Shown: positions 8,825-18,239, counted from the stretch's first letter. The stretch is DNA of 64,000 nucleotides from an uncultured Clostridium sp. (GCA_930980855.1 CAKNIZ010000002.1:38036-102035), one strand, 5' to 3'. Program-made: numbers and translations. The notes: generated by a model from the sequence alone, not told the origin.

Positions 8825-8953
8825 TTAAAAATTGTATATTTGAAGCTTCGCAGTTCCGCGCAAGCGTCCAAACGAGCTGGAAGGATTTCCAGCGAAGTGC
8901 GTTTGGAGCGTAGCGACCGCAAGGAACCAGAAGTTCAAATATACAATTTTTAA
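8825..8953. repeat. Dispersed hairpin repeat, copy A
   Basis: 129 bases bounded by 20-base perfect inverted arms (TTAAAAATTGTATATTTGAA and its complement). Inside are nested stems: GTTCC/GGAAC, CCAAACG/CGTTTGG, and an apical GCTGGAA/TTCCAGC hairpin with a GGAT loop. It lies 19 bases downstream of the PF06541 gene stop. Closest relative is the copy at 57683-57804. No transposase or coding capacity. Confidence 0.85.
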
Positions 8954-8972
8954 AATCCATAACAAATAATTT

Positions 8973-9653
8973 TTATTTTTTCTTTGCATTTGGATAAATT
9001 TCTTCTAACTTTTCATCAGGATAATGCACGTCCATAATAACATCTATAACTCCACTTGGAGCTATATTTTCTTGTCTTTCCAATTGTCTTTCCGTAGCTA
9101 AAGTTGTAAGTCCTATGTCAAATACCATAAATACAGTTAAGACCAAAGTTGTTACTCTAAAATATTTATTTTTATAAAATTTATCTATTTTTTGTATATA
9201 TGGATGTATTAGCTTCATAAATAACAATCCGCCAATTCCCCAGTATATACAGTGAAGTAAACTTGTCCTACCATTTAAATTAAACCATAGATTAGAATAA
9301 TCCCATGAAACAGTACCAAAATAATGTTCTTGGAAGTATGAAAACATATACTCTACTATTCCACCTAATATCATACTTGTTATAAAAATTTGTGAGTTAG
9401 TTTTTGCATGTGGCACTATTAAATAATAAACTACAAGGCCAATTCCATATACCTGCGTAAAAGGCCCTATAACTAATCCTTGTCTGCTCTCAAAATGCCC
9501 ATTTTGAACTAATGCTACAATCATCTCTACTATGTACCCTATTACACTTCCTATAAGAAAAATCCAAAAAATTTTATTTAATTCTTTAATAACATTTCCT
9601 GTACTTTTTGTTTCCGATTCTTTTACGATTAATTTTGTGTTTATTGCTTCCAT
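8973..9653 (-). CDS. PF06541 (CmpB-type) multi-pass membrane protein
   Basis: 226 residues with five or six membrane helices. Signature blocks of the family are GYIVEMIVA (about residue 39), GHFESRQG, GPFTQVYGIG and SWDYSNLWFNLNGR. The family is often named a putative ABC transporter permease, but no ATPase partner is present and transport has not been shown to my knowledge. It is the last gene of the response regulator / histidine kinase operon (11 bases after the kinase stop), so its activity is probably linked to what that kinase senses. A paralogue lies at 26505-27302. The C-terminal tail is charged and cytoplasmic. Confidence 0.85.
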   Translation of the reverse strand: MEAINTKLIVKESETKSTGNVIKELNKIFWIFLIGSVIGYIVEMIVALVQNGHFESRQGLVIGPFTQVYGIGLVVYYLIVPHAKTNSQIFITSMILGGIVEYMFSYFQEHYFGTVSWDYSNLWFNLNGRTSLLHCIYWGIGGLLFMKLIHPYIQKIDKFYKNKYFRVTTLVLTVFMVFDIGLTTLATERQLERQENIAPSGVIDVIMDVHYPDEKLEEIYPNAKKK

Positions 9654-9664
9654 TATATTCCTCT

Positions 9665-11671
9665 TTATTTATCCCATTGTAAAATAGCCTTAAACAAATC
9701 GCCATCAATTTCAATTTTAAATTTAATATTTTGAAGACCAGCTAGACTCTCTGCAATAGAAAGTCCCAAACCGCTTCCTTCCGTGTATCTTGACTTATCT
9801 CCTCTTACAAATCTTTGCATCAATTCGTCAGCTGAAATGTTTAATCTTTCCTTCGAAACATTTTTAATTTCCAACTTTATCGCATCTCTAGTATTTATTA
9901 AATCAATGTATACACGTGTGTTTTCCATAGAATATTTAGATATATTGCTAAACAAGTTTTCAATTATTCTATACATATATCTATTATCTGCAAATATTTT
10001 TACATTTTCACCTGGTAAATTCAAATCAATACTAAGATTCTTTTCTTCAAACTTATCTTCAAATTCACCTATGACTTGTTTTAATAGTTCATCTAAGTTC
10101 ATTTCTTCTATGTTTAGTTTTACATTTCCTGATGAAGCCTTAGACGCTTCTACTAAGTCATCTATTAGTTTTTTTAGTCTTTGAGATTTTTGGTCTAATA
10201 CTTTTACATACTCATTTATTTTCTCATCTTGAATATTTTCCCTTTTAATTAAGTCTACATAGTTGATTATCGATGTAAGAGGTGTTTTTATATCATGAGA
10301 CACATTTGTTATAAGTTCGGTCCTTAATCTCTCAGATTTTAAACTTTCTTGTACTGCATTTGAAAATCCATTTGATACATCATTAACATATGTTGCTAAT
10401 TCTTTTAAAGTTCCTCTTAGAGTTTCAGTATTTAAATATACATTGTTATTTCCATTATAAATTTCTTTTAATGCTGACTTTATTTGATTTAACTTTTTGT
10501 TATATTCCAACAATTTATATAATACAAAAATCCATAAAGCAATTAGTAATATACAACTAATACCTGTAAAAAATGTAAATCCTAAAATGCTACTTACAAA
10601 AATAAATGCTACATATCCTATTATTATCTTTTTTTGTGAATCACTTTTGTCTAATACTTTATTGGCCCTTTTTGTTATTGTATTTTTTATTTTTTTATAT
10701 ATCTCATATACTAAGAATGAGCGCCAAAATTGTTTTGCTTTTAATCTTTTTATTGTTGATACAACTATAATTGCTAAACAAATATATGCTCCTATATATG
10801 ATAAGAACAATGTTGAAAGCAGCAAGTTTACTGAAATGCTAGCATACATCATCATTACATCTGCAATTATTACACATATGCTAAATAATATAATTCCAAA
10901 TATGGTTACTAAAATTTCATAAGGAATTCTATCTATTGAATTTAATGTAATCCCTTCTTTTCCTTTACTATGTCCAATTGCCCATAACAAATATGATATT
11001 ATTATAACTAGTAATACTACAGATACAGGAATTAATACCTCTGCTAGATTTGGGTTTCTATCAAATGCCCCAAATAATGCTAATTGTATTGCATAAGTAC
11101 TTGAATATTGGAAAGCATTTAAGTCTAAATATGTATATACATTAAATCCAGATATTGTTTCTAAACCTTTAATTGGTAAATTCATATATTTTATATTATC
11201 TTGATTTACTTTAGTTATATTAGTTTGTATAGTTCCATTTTCATAATTCCAATAAAATTCTTTTTCTGTAAAATGTTTTATTTCTTCTTCAAAATTATTT
11301 GACTGTATATTTGTATAAATTACATTTGCCCCATTATCTACTATTATATATTTTATAAAAGACTCTATGTCATTGTAATAATTATATGCCCTGTCATAAT
11401 AGATGCTTTCGTCTATTTTATCATATATTCCATTATCTTCTAAGCTTACATAGCCTAGTTTGATACGGTTAATATTGTATATGATACTTGAAACATATTG
11501 GTCAGCAAAGACTTCTGATTGTACATATTTTTCTTTTTGTGTTCCAATATCTCCTTCATAGTTTTCTCTTAAATCAAGATAAAATATGCTTAAAATAAAT
11601 GTTGCAACTAATATTGGAATTAATGCATATGACAAAATTTTTAACAGTGCAGAATTTCTAACTTTCTCCAT
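9665..11671 (-). CDS. Membrane sensor histidine kinase
   Basis: 668 residues. TM1 at about 9-31, an extracellular sensor of about 180 residues, then membrane helices at about 211-233, 253-305 (two) and 349-388 (two). A linker leads to the HisKA domain with NVSHDIKTPLTS (phospho-acceptor H459) and a HATPase domain: N-box ENLFSN (571-576) and G2 box GSGLGLS (632-638). It autophosphorylates and passes phosphate to the response regulator encoded 14 bases upstream. The extra membrane helices between sensor and kinase are unusual and could be an intramembrane sensing module. The signal is unknown; the operon's third gene, a PF06541 membrane protein, suggests an envelope-related cue. Confidence 0.95.
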   Translation of the reverse strand: MEKVRNSALLKILSYALIPILVATFILSIFYLDLRENYEGDIGTQKEKYVQSEVFADQYVSSIIYNINRIKLGYVSLEDNGIYDKIDESIYYDRAYNYYNDIESFIKYIIVDNGANVIYTNIQSNNFEEEIKHFTEKEFYWNYENGTIQTNITKVNQDNIKYMNLPIKGLETISGFNVYTYLDLNAFQYSSTYAIQLALFGAFDRNPNLAEVLIPVSVVLLVIIISYLLWAIGHSKGKEGITLNSIDRIPYEILVTIFGIILFSICVIIADVMMMYASISVNLLLSTLFLSYIGAYICLAIIVVSTIKRLKAKQFWRSFLVYEIYKKIKNTITKRANKVLDKSDSQKKIIIGYVAFIFVSSILGFTFFTGISCILLIALWIFVLYKLLEYNKKLNQIKSALKEIYNGNNNVYLNTETLRGTLKELATYVNDVSNGFSNAVQESLKSERLRTELITNVSHDIKTPLTSIINYVDLIKRENIQDEKINEYVKVLDQKSQRLKKLIDDLVEASKASSGNVKLNIEEMNLDELLKQVIGEFEDKFEEKNLSIDLNLPGENVKIFADNRYMYRIIENLFSNISKYSMENTRVYIDLINTRDAIKLEIKNVSKERLNISADELMQRFVRGDKSRYTEGSGLGLSIAESLAGLQNIKFKIEIDGDLFKAILQWDK

Positions 11672-11685
11672 ATTTATATGCTCCT

Positions 11686-12393
11686 TTATTTGATATTTTC
11701 AATTTTATATCCTATGCCCCATATTACTTTTAAATATTTTGGTTCTTTTGGATTTATTTCTATTTTTTCTCTAATATGTCTTATGTGTACTGCTATGATA
11801 TTTTCTGCTGCTATACTATCTTCATTCCATACATTTTCATAAATTTCTGATATAGAATAAACCTTTCCTTTGTTTTTTAACAGGAATTTTAATATGTTGT
11901 ATTCAGTAGCTGTTAATTTTATTTCTTTACCATCTACAGTAACTTTCTTAGTTTCATCATCAAGTACTAATTCTCCGCTTCTGTAAATTTTATCACCAGT
12001 TTTTGTATCCATGCCTTTTAAACTTCCAAGGCTCACATATCTTCTAACATTTGAATTAACTCTTGCCACTAATTCTAATGGATTAAAAGGTTTTGTTATA
12101 TAATCATCTGCTCCAAGGTCAAGGCCTGATATTTTATCATAATCTTCAGATTTCGCAGATAATAGAATTACTGGTATTGCTTTTGTTTCTCTAATTTTTT
12201 CCAAAGTTTCCAGTCCATCTTGATTTGGCATCATTATATCTAATATTATAAGATGTATTTCATTTTCTTTTAGCTTGTTTATTGCTTCTATTCCATCATA
12301 TGCTTTTTCAACATTATATCCTTCTCTTTTTAAGTAAATTTCAATAGCTTTTACTATTTCTCTATCATCATCTACAACTAAAATATTATACAT
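11686..12393 (-). CDS. OmpR/PhoB-family response regulator
   Basis: 235 residues: receiver domain (acidic VVDDD, phospho-acceptor Asp in LIILDIMMPNQDG, switch Ser in LLSAKS, Lys in TKPFNPLE) and a C-terminal winged-helix DNA-binding domain (LTATEYNILKFLLKNKGKVY; AVHIRHIREKI). Family members bind direct repeats upstream of targets once phosphorylated. It is first in the operon with the histidine kinase and PF06541 membrane protein, 14 bases before the kinase. Targets cannot be read from the window. The 150-base upstream gap is AT-rich and should hold the operon promoter. Confidence 0.96.
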   Translation of the reverse strand: MYNILVVDDDREIVKAIEIYLKREGYNVEKAYDGIEAINKLKENEIHLIILDIMMPNQDGLETLEKIRETKAIPVILLSAKSEDYDKISGLDLGADDYITKPFNPLELVARVNSNVRRYVSLGSLKGMDTKTGDKIYRSGELVLDDETKKVTVDGKEIKLTATEYNILKFLLKNKGKVYSISEIYENVWNEDSIAAENIIAVHIRHIREKIEINPKEPKYLKVIWGIGYKIENIK

Positions 12394-12546
12394 AACTTCT
12401 CCTTTTCTTTTTATATATTAACATAGGTTTATTAATCTTTTTTATATAATTTATTAAAATTTTATTAATTCCTTATTTCTTTCATTGCTTCTGGTATATT
12501 TTCAATTGTATCAGAGGCCTTCATTGATATATCTGTATATCATTCC

Positions 12547-14733
12547 TTACAGTCCTCTTTTTTTAACTCCATCTTGATTCTCCTTTACATATTTTTTAAA
12601 TTCTAGTTTATTTAATGGTTTTGAATAATAATAGCCTTGTACAATATTACATCCTATATTTTTTAAATATTGTATTTGATTTTCTGTTTCTACACCTTCT
12701 GCTACTGTTTTTATATTTAAATCTTTTGCCATATTTATAATATATTTTATAATGTCTATCTTTTCATTTCCTATTTTGTCTATAAATGATTTATCTATTT
12801 TTAAAACATCAATTGGCATATCTTGTAGCATATTTAACGACGAATAACCTGTTCCAAAATCATCAAGTGATATGCTAAATCCTTTTTTTCTGATTTCTTT
12901 CATAATATTGGCTAAATCCACATCCATTGAAGCACTTTCTGTTATTTCTAATTCTATTTGTTTTCGATTTATTTGATATTTATTTGCAATTTCTTCGTAT
13001 TGTTTTAAAAAATCCAATGTATCAAAATGCTCCTTCGAAATATTAATTGAAAAACTTAAATCTTCCTCGTTCCATTCTTTTATGTCTTTACATACTTTTT
13101 CAAAAATATATAAGTCCAGTTTTAGAATAAATCTATTTTTTTCAAATAGAGGTATAAATTGTCCTGGTGAAATCATTTTTCCATTTCTATTCCATCTGAC
13201 TAAAGCCTCAGCTGATACCATTTTCTCTTGCAGAATATCTATTTTTGGTTGATAGTAAACTTCAAATTCTTCATTTTCCAATGCCTCATACATTACTTCC
13301 TCTATTTGATGTTCTTCTAATATTTTACTTTCCATGCTCTCATCAAATATGCAATATTTTTTATTGTAGTCTCCAACTACCATATCATGGGCTATACTTG
13401 CTTTATCTATTGCTTCTAATATTTGTTCATTGTTTCTACATTTATATATACCCAATACTGGATATAGAGAATATTGCTCATTTTTTATTTTGATTTTAGA
13501 TAGACTATCAAAAATAGTTTTTGCTATTTTCTCTATATAGTTAGTTTTAATTAGCACTCCAAATATATCATTTGATAATCTACAAATCATTTTTTCGTTT
13601 TTAATAATTGTATTTAGTTTGTTTCCCATTTCTATTAATAAACTGTTTCCTACACTATGTCCATAATGCTTGTTAAATGACCTAAATTTCTCTACGTCTA
13701 ATATTATAACATATTTATTCGCATTTGAAGCGGAATCTAGTATTTTTTGTCCTTGTTCACAAAAATAATTATAATTTCCAAGTTTGGTTATTGGGTCAAT
13801 ATATGCTAGATTATATATTTTTATATTTGAAACAATTATATATGCTGATATGATGATTACTGCAAAAATAATGACTATTGCAATTGTTAAACTTATTTTT
13901 AATACTTTTTGTAGCTCTTCTGCTATTACATTCTCTGGTGTAATTATTAATAGATTCCAGTCATTAATATCCAATCCTGCATATGAAAAATAATAATTAT
14001 GATTATATATTTTTAGAATCTTTTGCCCATTTGTTTTATTATTTATGTCTGTTTGCATTTCTTCTATTTTACCTTGATTCATCTTTACATCTATATCTTT
14101 TTTTAGACTAGCATATATATTTTTTGTATTTTCCTGATTTGCTGAATTTGCTATCATTTCTCCTTTCGCTGTTATTATATACTCGTACCCATTACCACTA
14201 TATATTGAATTAACAAATAATCTTTCATAAGCTTCTGTCTCTAAAATAAGCATTATTACTACTGTTTCACCATTTAATTCAATACACTTAGAATATATAT
14301 TGATTTCTTGATTGTCTATTTTACTTTTTTTACTTCTGGAAACTTGAATGTCTTTACTTCCAAAAAAATATTTTATATCTTCTGATAAATCTACTATCTC
14401 TCCATCACTTGTAATTGTTTCTCCATTTTCGTACATTATACCCATTCTTGTAAAATTACTTTTTGAACTATTTCTATCATATATATTAAATATTTCTGCT
14501 TCGGTTTTTATATTGTTATTTAGTATTTCATCACAAATATTGTTTAATGTTTTAATATCTTCTTCGATTTTATTCTCTATTTTAATAGCATCTTGCTTTG
14601 TTAATTCTGCCAAATTTTTTGTCGTATTTTCTGTTATGAGTTTTTGTATATATATTAGATAAAAAGCAGATGATAATATAATAAGAAATAGTATTATGAT
14701 AATACATAAAATTAATAATATTCTTTTTTTCAT
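12547..14733 (-). CDS. Membrane sensor protein with degenerate GGDEF and intact EAL domain
   Basis: 728 residues: TM1 (4-28), extracytoplasmic Cache-like sensor (29-277), TM2 (278-301), GGDEF domain (about 305-465) and EAL domain (about 480-715). The GGDEF signature is changed to SNDIF at 387-391, so cyclase activity is not expected. The EAL domain keeps EAL (509-511), the Asn in FSINIS, ELEITES, DDFGTGYSS (624-632), LKIDKSFI and AEGVET, all residues needed for metal-dependent hydrolysis of cyclic di-GMP to pGpG. Hence it is probably a signal-controlled c-di-GMP phosphodiesterase at the membrane, with the GGDEF part perhaps a GTP-binding regulator. Single gene. No other c-di-GMP gene is visible here. 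Confidence 0.93.
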   Translation of the reverse strand: MKKRILLILCIIIILFLIILSSAFYLIYIQKLITENTTKNLAELTKQDAIKIENKIEEDIKTLNNICDEILNNNIKTEAEIFNIYDRNSSKSNFTRMGIMYENGETITSDGEIVDLSEDIKYFFGSKDIQVSRSKKSKIDNQEINIYSKCIELNGETVVIMLILETEAYERLFVNSIYSGNGYEYIITAKGEMIANSANQENTKNIYASLKKDIDVKMNQGKIEEMQTDINNKTNGQKILKIYNHNYYFSYAGLDINDWNLLIITPENVIAEELQKVLKISLTIAIVIIFAVIIISAYIIVSNIKIYNLAYIDPITKLGNYNYFCEQGQKILDSASNANKYVIILDVEKFRSFNKHYGHSVGNSLLIEMGNKLNTIIKNEKMICRLSNDIFGVLIKTNYIEKIAKTIFDSLSKIKIKNEQYSLYPVLGIYKCRNNEQILEAIDKASIAHDMVVGDYNKKYCIFDESMESKILEEHQIEEVMYEALENEEFEVYYQPKIDILQEKMVSAEALVRWNRNGKMISPGQFIPLFEKNRFILKLDLYIFEKVCKDIKEWNEEDLSFSINISKEHFDTLDFLKQYEEIANKYQINRKQIELEITESASMDVDLANIMKEIRKKGFSISLDDFGTGYSSLNMLQDMPIDVLKIDKSFIDKIGNEKIDIIKYIINMAKDLNIKTVAEGVETENQIQYLKNIGCNIVQGYYYSKPLNKLEFKKYVKENQDGVKKRGL

Positions 14734-14785
14734 ATTCTCCTCTTTTATATATATTTTAGTTACTATTAATAGCTAAATATTTTTT

Positions 14786-14869
14786 CAATTGTATATTAAA
14801 GATTTTGAAGACACGCGCAGTTTGGAACGAAGTGACAGTAAGTGGCGAAAAATCTTTAATATACAATTG
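14786..14869. repeat. Dispersed hairpin repeat, copy E
   Basis: 84 bases. Arms CAATTGTATATTAAAGATTTT and complement are almost perfect over 21 bases. The core keeps GCGCAG-TTTGGAACG and GTGACAGTAAG, shared with the copy at 58964-59089. It lies between divergently transcribed genes (phosphodiesterase and small surface protein). Confidence 0.8.
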
Positions 14870-15000
14870 GTTCAAACTAATACCAACTAAGAATAGTAAT
14901 AAATTTTAATTACAATTTCATGTCATTTTTCAAAAAAACTAGACATTTTTATTTTAATATATTATTATATATGTATTATTTGTTTTAGGAGGATTTTATT

Positions 15001-15387
15001 ATGTCAAAAATAAAAACAATTATAGTGACAATATTAGTAATTTTAAGTTGTGCAAGTTTTGTTAGTGCTTCAAGTGTTAATATGAATTTAGCAGGTGGAA
15101 ATACCACGGCTACAAATACTAATACAGAGACACAATCTAATGTAGCTTCAAATGAACTTTCAAATGAAGTTAACGGACAAAATACAGTTTCTGGTAATAC
15201 AATTACAAATACGAACTCTATTGCAGCCAATTCTAACATGTCAACTAATATTGAGAGTGTAAGCAGTATAAATGATGTCGAAAGTTCTTCTATGGATATA
15301 AGTCAAATTTTAAATATTTTTCTAATCGCTGTTGGTGTTATTTTAATACTATTAGCAATTGCTATACTTATAAGAATGAAAAAATAA
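15001..15387 (+). CDS. Small secreted Asn/Ser/Thr-rich protein with C-terminal membrane anchor
   Basis: 128 residues: signal peptide (about 1-23, ending SFVSAS), a low-complexity linker rich in Asn, Thr and Ser (25-95), and one membrane helix (about 101-124) followed by RMKK. The topology suggests a short extracellular stalk held in the membrane by its C-terminus. No LPxTG motif. I do not recognise the family. TAGGAGG precedes the ATG. It is one of few plus-strand genes, monocistronic, ended by the shared terminator at 15399-15431. The gene at 18984-19442 has the same architecture with different sequence. Confidence 0.7.
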   Translation: MSKIKTIIVTILVILSCASFVSASSVNMNLAGGNTTATNTNTETQSNVASNELSNEVNGQNTVSGNTITNTNSIAANSNMSTNIESVSSINDVESSSMDISQILNIFLIAVGVILILLAIAILIRMKK

Positions 15388-15398
15388 TAAGTTATATG

Positions 15399-15431
15399 AA
15401 AAAGTGTCCTATTAAATGTAGGACACTTTTT
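15399..15431. terminator. Bidirectional terminator between convergent genes
   Basis: Stem AAAAAGTGTCCTA / TAGGACACTTTTT, 13 bp, seven-base loop; its A and T flanks serve both the plus-strand surface gene and the minus-strand smpB. Confidence 0.9.
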
Positions 15432-15441
15432 ATAGTTCATA

Positions 15442-15912
15442 TTATTTTAGTTTTTCTTTCATATATCTTTCCATATTTCTCTCTGCATCTTTTTTCTTTA
15501 TATCTTCTCTTTTATCATATAATTTTTTACCTTTTCCTATTCCTAATTCTACTTTTACAAAGTTTCCACTAAAGTATATTTTTGTTGGTACTAAAGTATA
15601 TCCTTTCATAGTTGTTTGACCTATGAGTTTATGTATCTCAGATTTTTTCAGCAATAGTTTTTTGGGGCGAAGCGGATCTTTGTTATATATATTTCCATGT
15701 TCATATGGACTAATGTTCATTGAATAAACATATACTTCTCCATTTTTTTCTATTACTGCGTAACTATCTTTTAAATTAACTTTTCCTGCTCTAACAGATT
15801 TTATTTCTGTTCCAAATAAAACTATTCCTACTTCTATTTTATCTATTATTTCGTAATTATGATATGCATTAGGATTTTTAGCAATTAATTTCTCATCTTT
15901 TTTTGTATTCAT
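15442..15912 (-). CDS. smpB: SsrA-binding protein SmpB
   Basis: SmpB binds tmRNA and ribosomes and is required for trans-translation, the rescue of stalled ribosomes. The 156 residues show the full OB-fold: [41 protein letters not shown] and [18 protein letters not shown], with a basic C-terminal tail that folds into the mRNA channel. Length is standard. The ATG at 15910-15912 has GAGG six bases upstream. It lies 14 bases downstream of the amidase gene and is probably co-transcribed with it. The tmRNA gene is not in the window. Confidence 0.98.
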   Translation of the reverse strand: MNTKKDEKLIAKNPNAYHNYEIIDKIEVGIVLFGTEIKSVRAGKVNLKDSYAVIEKNGEVYVYSMNISPYEHGNIYNKDPLRPKKLLLKKSEIHKLIGQTTMKGYTLVPTKIYFSGNFVKVELGIGKGKKLYDKREDIKKKDAERNMERYMKEKLK

Positions 15913-15926
15913 ACATTACCTCAAAA

Positions 15927-16676
15927 TTAAACATTATTTCCTTCCATATTCTCTTCCGTGTTTTCTGTTTCTTCAAAATATGATTTGATTCCATTGTAGA
16001 TTCCTTCTACAATTTTATCTTGGTACTCATCATTCGCTAGTTTTTGTCTCTCTTTTGTACTTGACAGGAATCCTGTTTCAACTAAGCATGAAGGCATTTC
16101 TGTTTTTTGTGTTACTATTAGTCCTTTACTTTCTTTTATACCTAAATCATTTGCATTTGTTGTTTTTATTATATTTTCTTGTATATTTTGTGCTAAAATT
16201 TTGCTTTCTGTATCTTTTACAGGATTATACCATGTTTCAATACCACTAGTTACATCATCATCTTCTAAGGCGTTTTGATGTATGCTTATGAATAAATCCG
16301 CATTTTCCCTATTTGCGATTCTTGCTCTTTCATTTAAATATACATTTACATCTTCAGTTCTTGTCATTATAACTCTTGAATATTCTTTTTCTAATTTTGC
16401 TTGCAATTTTTTAGCTATTTCTAAGTCTAGCTCTTTTTCATATACATTTCCAAAAACACATCCTGGTTCTTCTTCACCACCGTGTCCTGGATCTATTACT
16501 ATTGTTTTTTCTATTTTCTTAGCTTGTCCATAGTTAACTGTCTCGGTTGCTTGATACTGTGGTTTCATATTATTATATACACAATATATAATGATTATTA
16601 TAGCAATTAATAATATTCCTATCTTTTTTCTATTTAACTCTTTCTTTTTTGCTCTTTTATATTTTCTTTTACTCAT
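15927..16676 (-). CDS. N-acetylmuramoyl-L-alanine amidase (Amidase_3, CwlD-like)
   Basis: 249 residues: basic N-terminus, one membrane helix (about 18-35), then a zinc amidase domain that cleaves the bond between MurNAc and L-Ala in peptidoglycan. Zinc and catalytic residues are visible: H65 (IDPGHGG), E80 (YEKELDL), H133 (SIHQNA) and E200 (VETGFL). No SH3, SPOR or LysM binding modules are present; this minimal anchored form matches CwlD, which makes muramic-delta-lactam in spore cortex, but general wall amidases can look the same, so no symbol is given. Followed closely by smpB. Subcellular place: outer face of the membrane. Confidence 0.9.
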   Translation of the reverse strand: MSKRKYKRAKKKELNRKKIGILLIAIIIIIYCVYNNMKPQYQATETVNYGQAKKIEKTIVIDPGHGGEEEPGCVFGNVYEKELDLEIAKKLQAKLEKEYSRVIMTRTEDVNVYLNERARIANRENADLFISIHQNALEDDDVTSGIETWYNPVKDTESKILAQNIQENIIKTTNANDLGIKESKGLIVTQKTEMPSCLVETGFLSSTKERQKLANDEYQDKIVEGIYNGIKSYFEETENTEENMEGNNV

Positions 16677-16784
16677 TAAAAGCAGTTTCCCTTCATTTTC
16701 AAGAATTTTCTTTTGCTTTATTTTTTCCAGTTTTACCTTTTTTATACTTTATCACTTGAAAATTGATATGTCAAGCAAATTTTG

Positions 16785-18239
16785 TTATTTGTATAGGATT
16801 GGCCTTGATGAAGTTCCGATATCTCCGGTTAGTCCAGATCGATAAGGACTTGAATTATTATCTACTCCTCTCCATGCACTTCCGTCTTCAAAGCTCCATC
16901 CAGATATTCTATGGCTATTATCTGATTTGAGCATTTCTGTTGACCATTCTCCTGCATTTCCACCAAGGTCATATATATTGTTTGCGCAAAATCCTATTTC
17001 TCTGCTTACTGTATTATCTAATAATTTAGCACCAGTCGTTAATAGTATTCGTCCACTTGAACTTCCAGCATCTGTAATCATAAAACCAGATGTATAATTT
17101 TGAAAATAATTATACATATTATTGTAATGTATTTCTTGATATAAGCAATTTATTAAATAACAAGATCCTTTTATAGAATACCTTTCATACCAGAATGTAT
17201 CCTGATAATTTCCCTCAGTTCCTCCAATCCAATTAAATGTGGTTGTTCTCGCATAACTGTTAAGCATTGCGCTTTGTACTTCTCCATTATACATACTTTC
17301 TATATTTTCTTTTGCAACGTCATAGTCGATGTTAGTCCATGGCATTACTTGTGCAACACATACAGGTACTCCTTTTATGTTTCTAGCGTCATTTGTAAAA
17401 TCTAGTACTGGTTCATCTCCACTTTTTTGTCCTGGCATTCCCATCTCATATCTTCCCATATAGAATCCAGCATTTTCTGCCACACTTTGTTTAAAATATG
17501 CTATACTTTTTTTATCACTTATACTTCCTTCTTCTTCATACCAATTGGCATATTCTTGTCCTGTTTCTTTAAGTGTCCTTGTTAACTCTGATATTCCTAA
17601 ATTTATTTCATCTGACTTTGCTATTACAATTCCGGAACTATCTGTTGCTTGAATAGATACTTGGTATATACCACTTTTTACTGGTATCCATACAAATTCG
17701 TTTCCTAAGCTAGTATCCTTTATAACATATCCTGTATCCACTGTTCCTTCTGTATGCGTAAATCCGCTTGGTACATATGGATTTTTGTTTTCTAATGTTA
17801 TACCTGTAGTATATTCTTTGTTTTGGGTCTTTTCTTTAGATTCTCCGTTTATAAAGTATTCATAAGTTATATTGTCTCCTAAATCGTCCGAGTTCACTTT
17901 TATTGTTATTGAATCTGTTGTATAACTTGTTTCTACATTTAATGGTCTTGTAGCTGTTCCAGTTATTTTTTGTCCTTTCACATAGGCTGTTTTTCCTGCT
18001 AATATATCCTCTGGAGTTGCTGTTGCATCTGATGTGTCTAGTTCTTCTAACTTTCCCGTTACTCCGGCTATTGTTACACCTTTCTTTATATCTTCTGGAT
18101 TTATTGCCCCACCATTTGCGTTTCTGGAATTACTACCAAATATTCCTACATTCGTTACTCTCATTGCTATAAATGATATTATTAAAATTACTAGTACTAT
18201 TATACTTATTATAACTATTATTTTTCTTTTCTTTTTCAT
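16785..18239 (-). CDS. Membrane-anchored surface protein with SUMF1-like C-terminal domain
   Basis: 484 residues: N-terminal membrane helix (about 6-27); two phage-tail-like repeats (INPEDIKKGVTIAGVTGKLE and ATPEDILAGKTAYVKGQKI, about 47-96); a beta-sandwich; the phrase GNEFVWIPV; and a C-terminal formylglycine-generating-enzyme-like fold (NIYDLGGNAGEWSTE, ISGWSFEDGSAWRG, SSRPI). The Cys pair needed for formylglycine synthesis is not evident, so the domain is probably a binding or C-type-lectin-like surface fold. Transcription starts upstream of an attenuator-like leader at 18271-18406. The N-terminal anchor places the rest outside. Family name is an inference from motifs; the ligand is unknown. 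Confidence 0.75.
   Translation of the reverse strand: MKKKRKIIVIISIIVLVILIISFIAMRVTNVGIFGSNSRNANGGAINPEDIKKGVTIAGVTGKLEELDTSDATATPEDILAGKTAYVKGQKITGTATRPLNVETSYTTDSITIKVNSDDLGDNITYEYFINGESKEKTQNKEYTTGITLENKNPYVPSGFTHTEGTVDTGYVIKDTSLGNEFVWIPVKSGIYQVSIQATDSSGIVIAKSDEINLGISELTRTLKETGQEYANWYEEEGSISDKKSIAYFKQSVAENAGFYMGRYEMGMPGQKSGDEPVLDFTNDARNIKGVPVCVAQVMPWTNIDYDVAKENIESMYNGEVQSAMLNSYARTTTFNWIGGTEGNYQDTFWYERYSIKGSCYLINCLYQEIHYNNMYNYFQNYTSGFMITDAGSSSGRILLTTGAKLLDNTVSREIGFCANNIYDLGGNAGEWSTEMLKSDNSHRISGWSFEDGSAWRGVDNNSSPYRSGLTGDIGTSSRPILYK

Noticed and set aside
8711..8953. 80-codon plus-strand frame ending RLERSDRKEPEVQIYNF, and a similar one at 57631-57834
   Set aside because: The shared ending comes entirely from repeat copies A and B. 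There is no ribosome site or codon bias; these are not a protein family.
8973..9653. ABC transporter permease with a partner ATPase
   Set aside because: The family name implies transport, but no ATP-binding cassette gene is near either PF06541 copy.
12466..12530. Coding-like fragment DISMKASDTIENIPEAMKEI after the EAL gene
   Set aside because: It is only about 24 codons, has no start or ribosome site, and follows a stop; it might be a gene tail but support is too weak.
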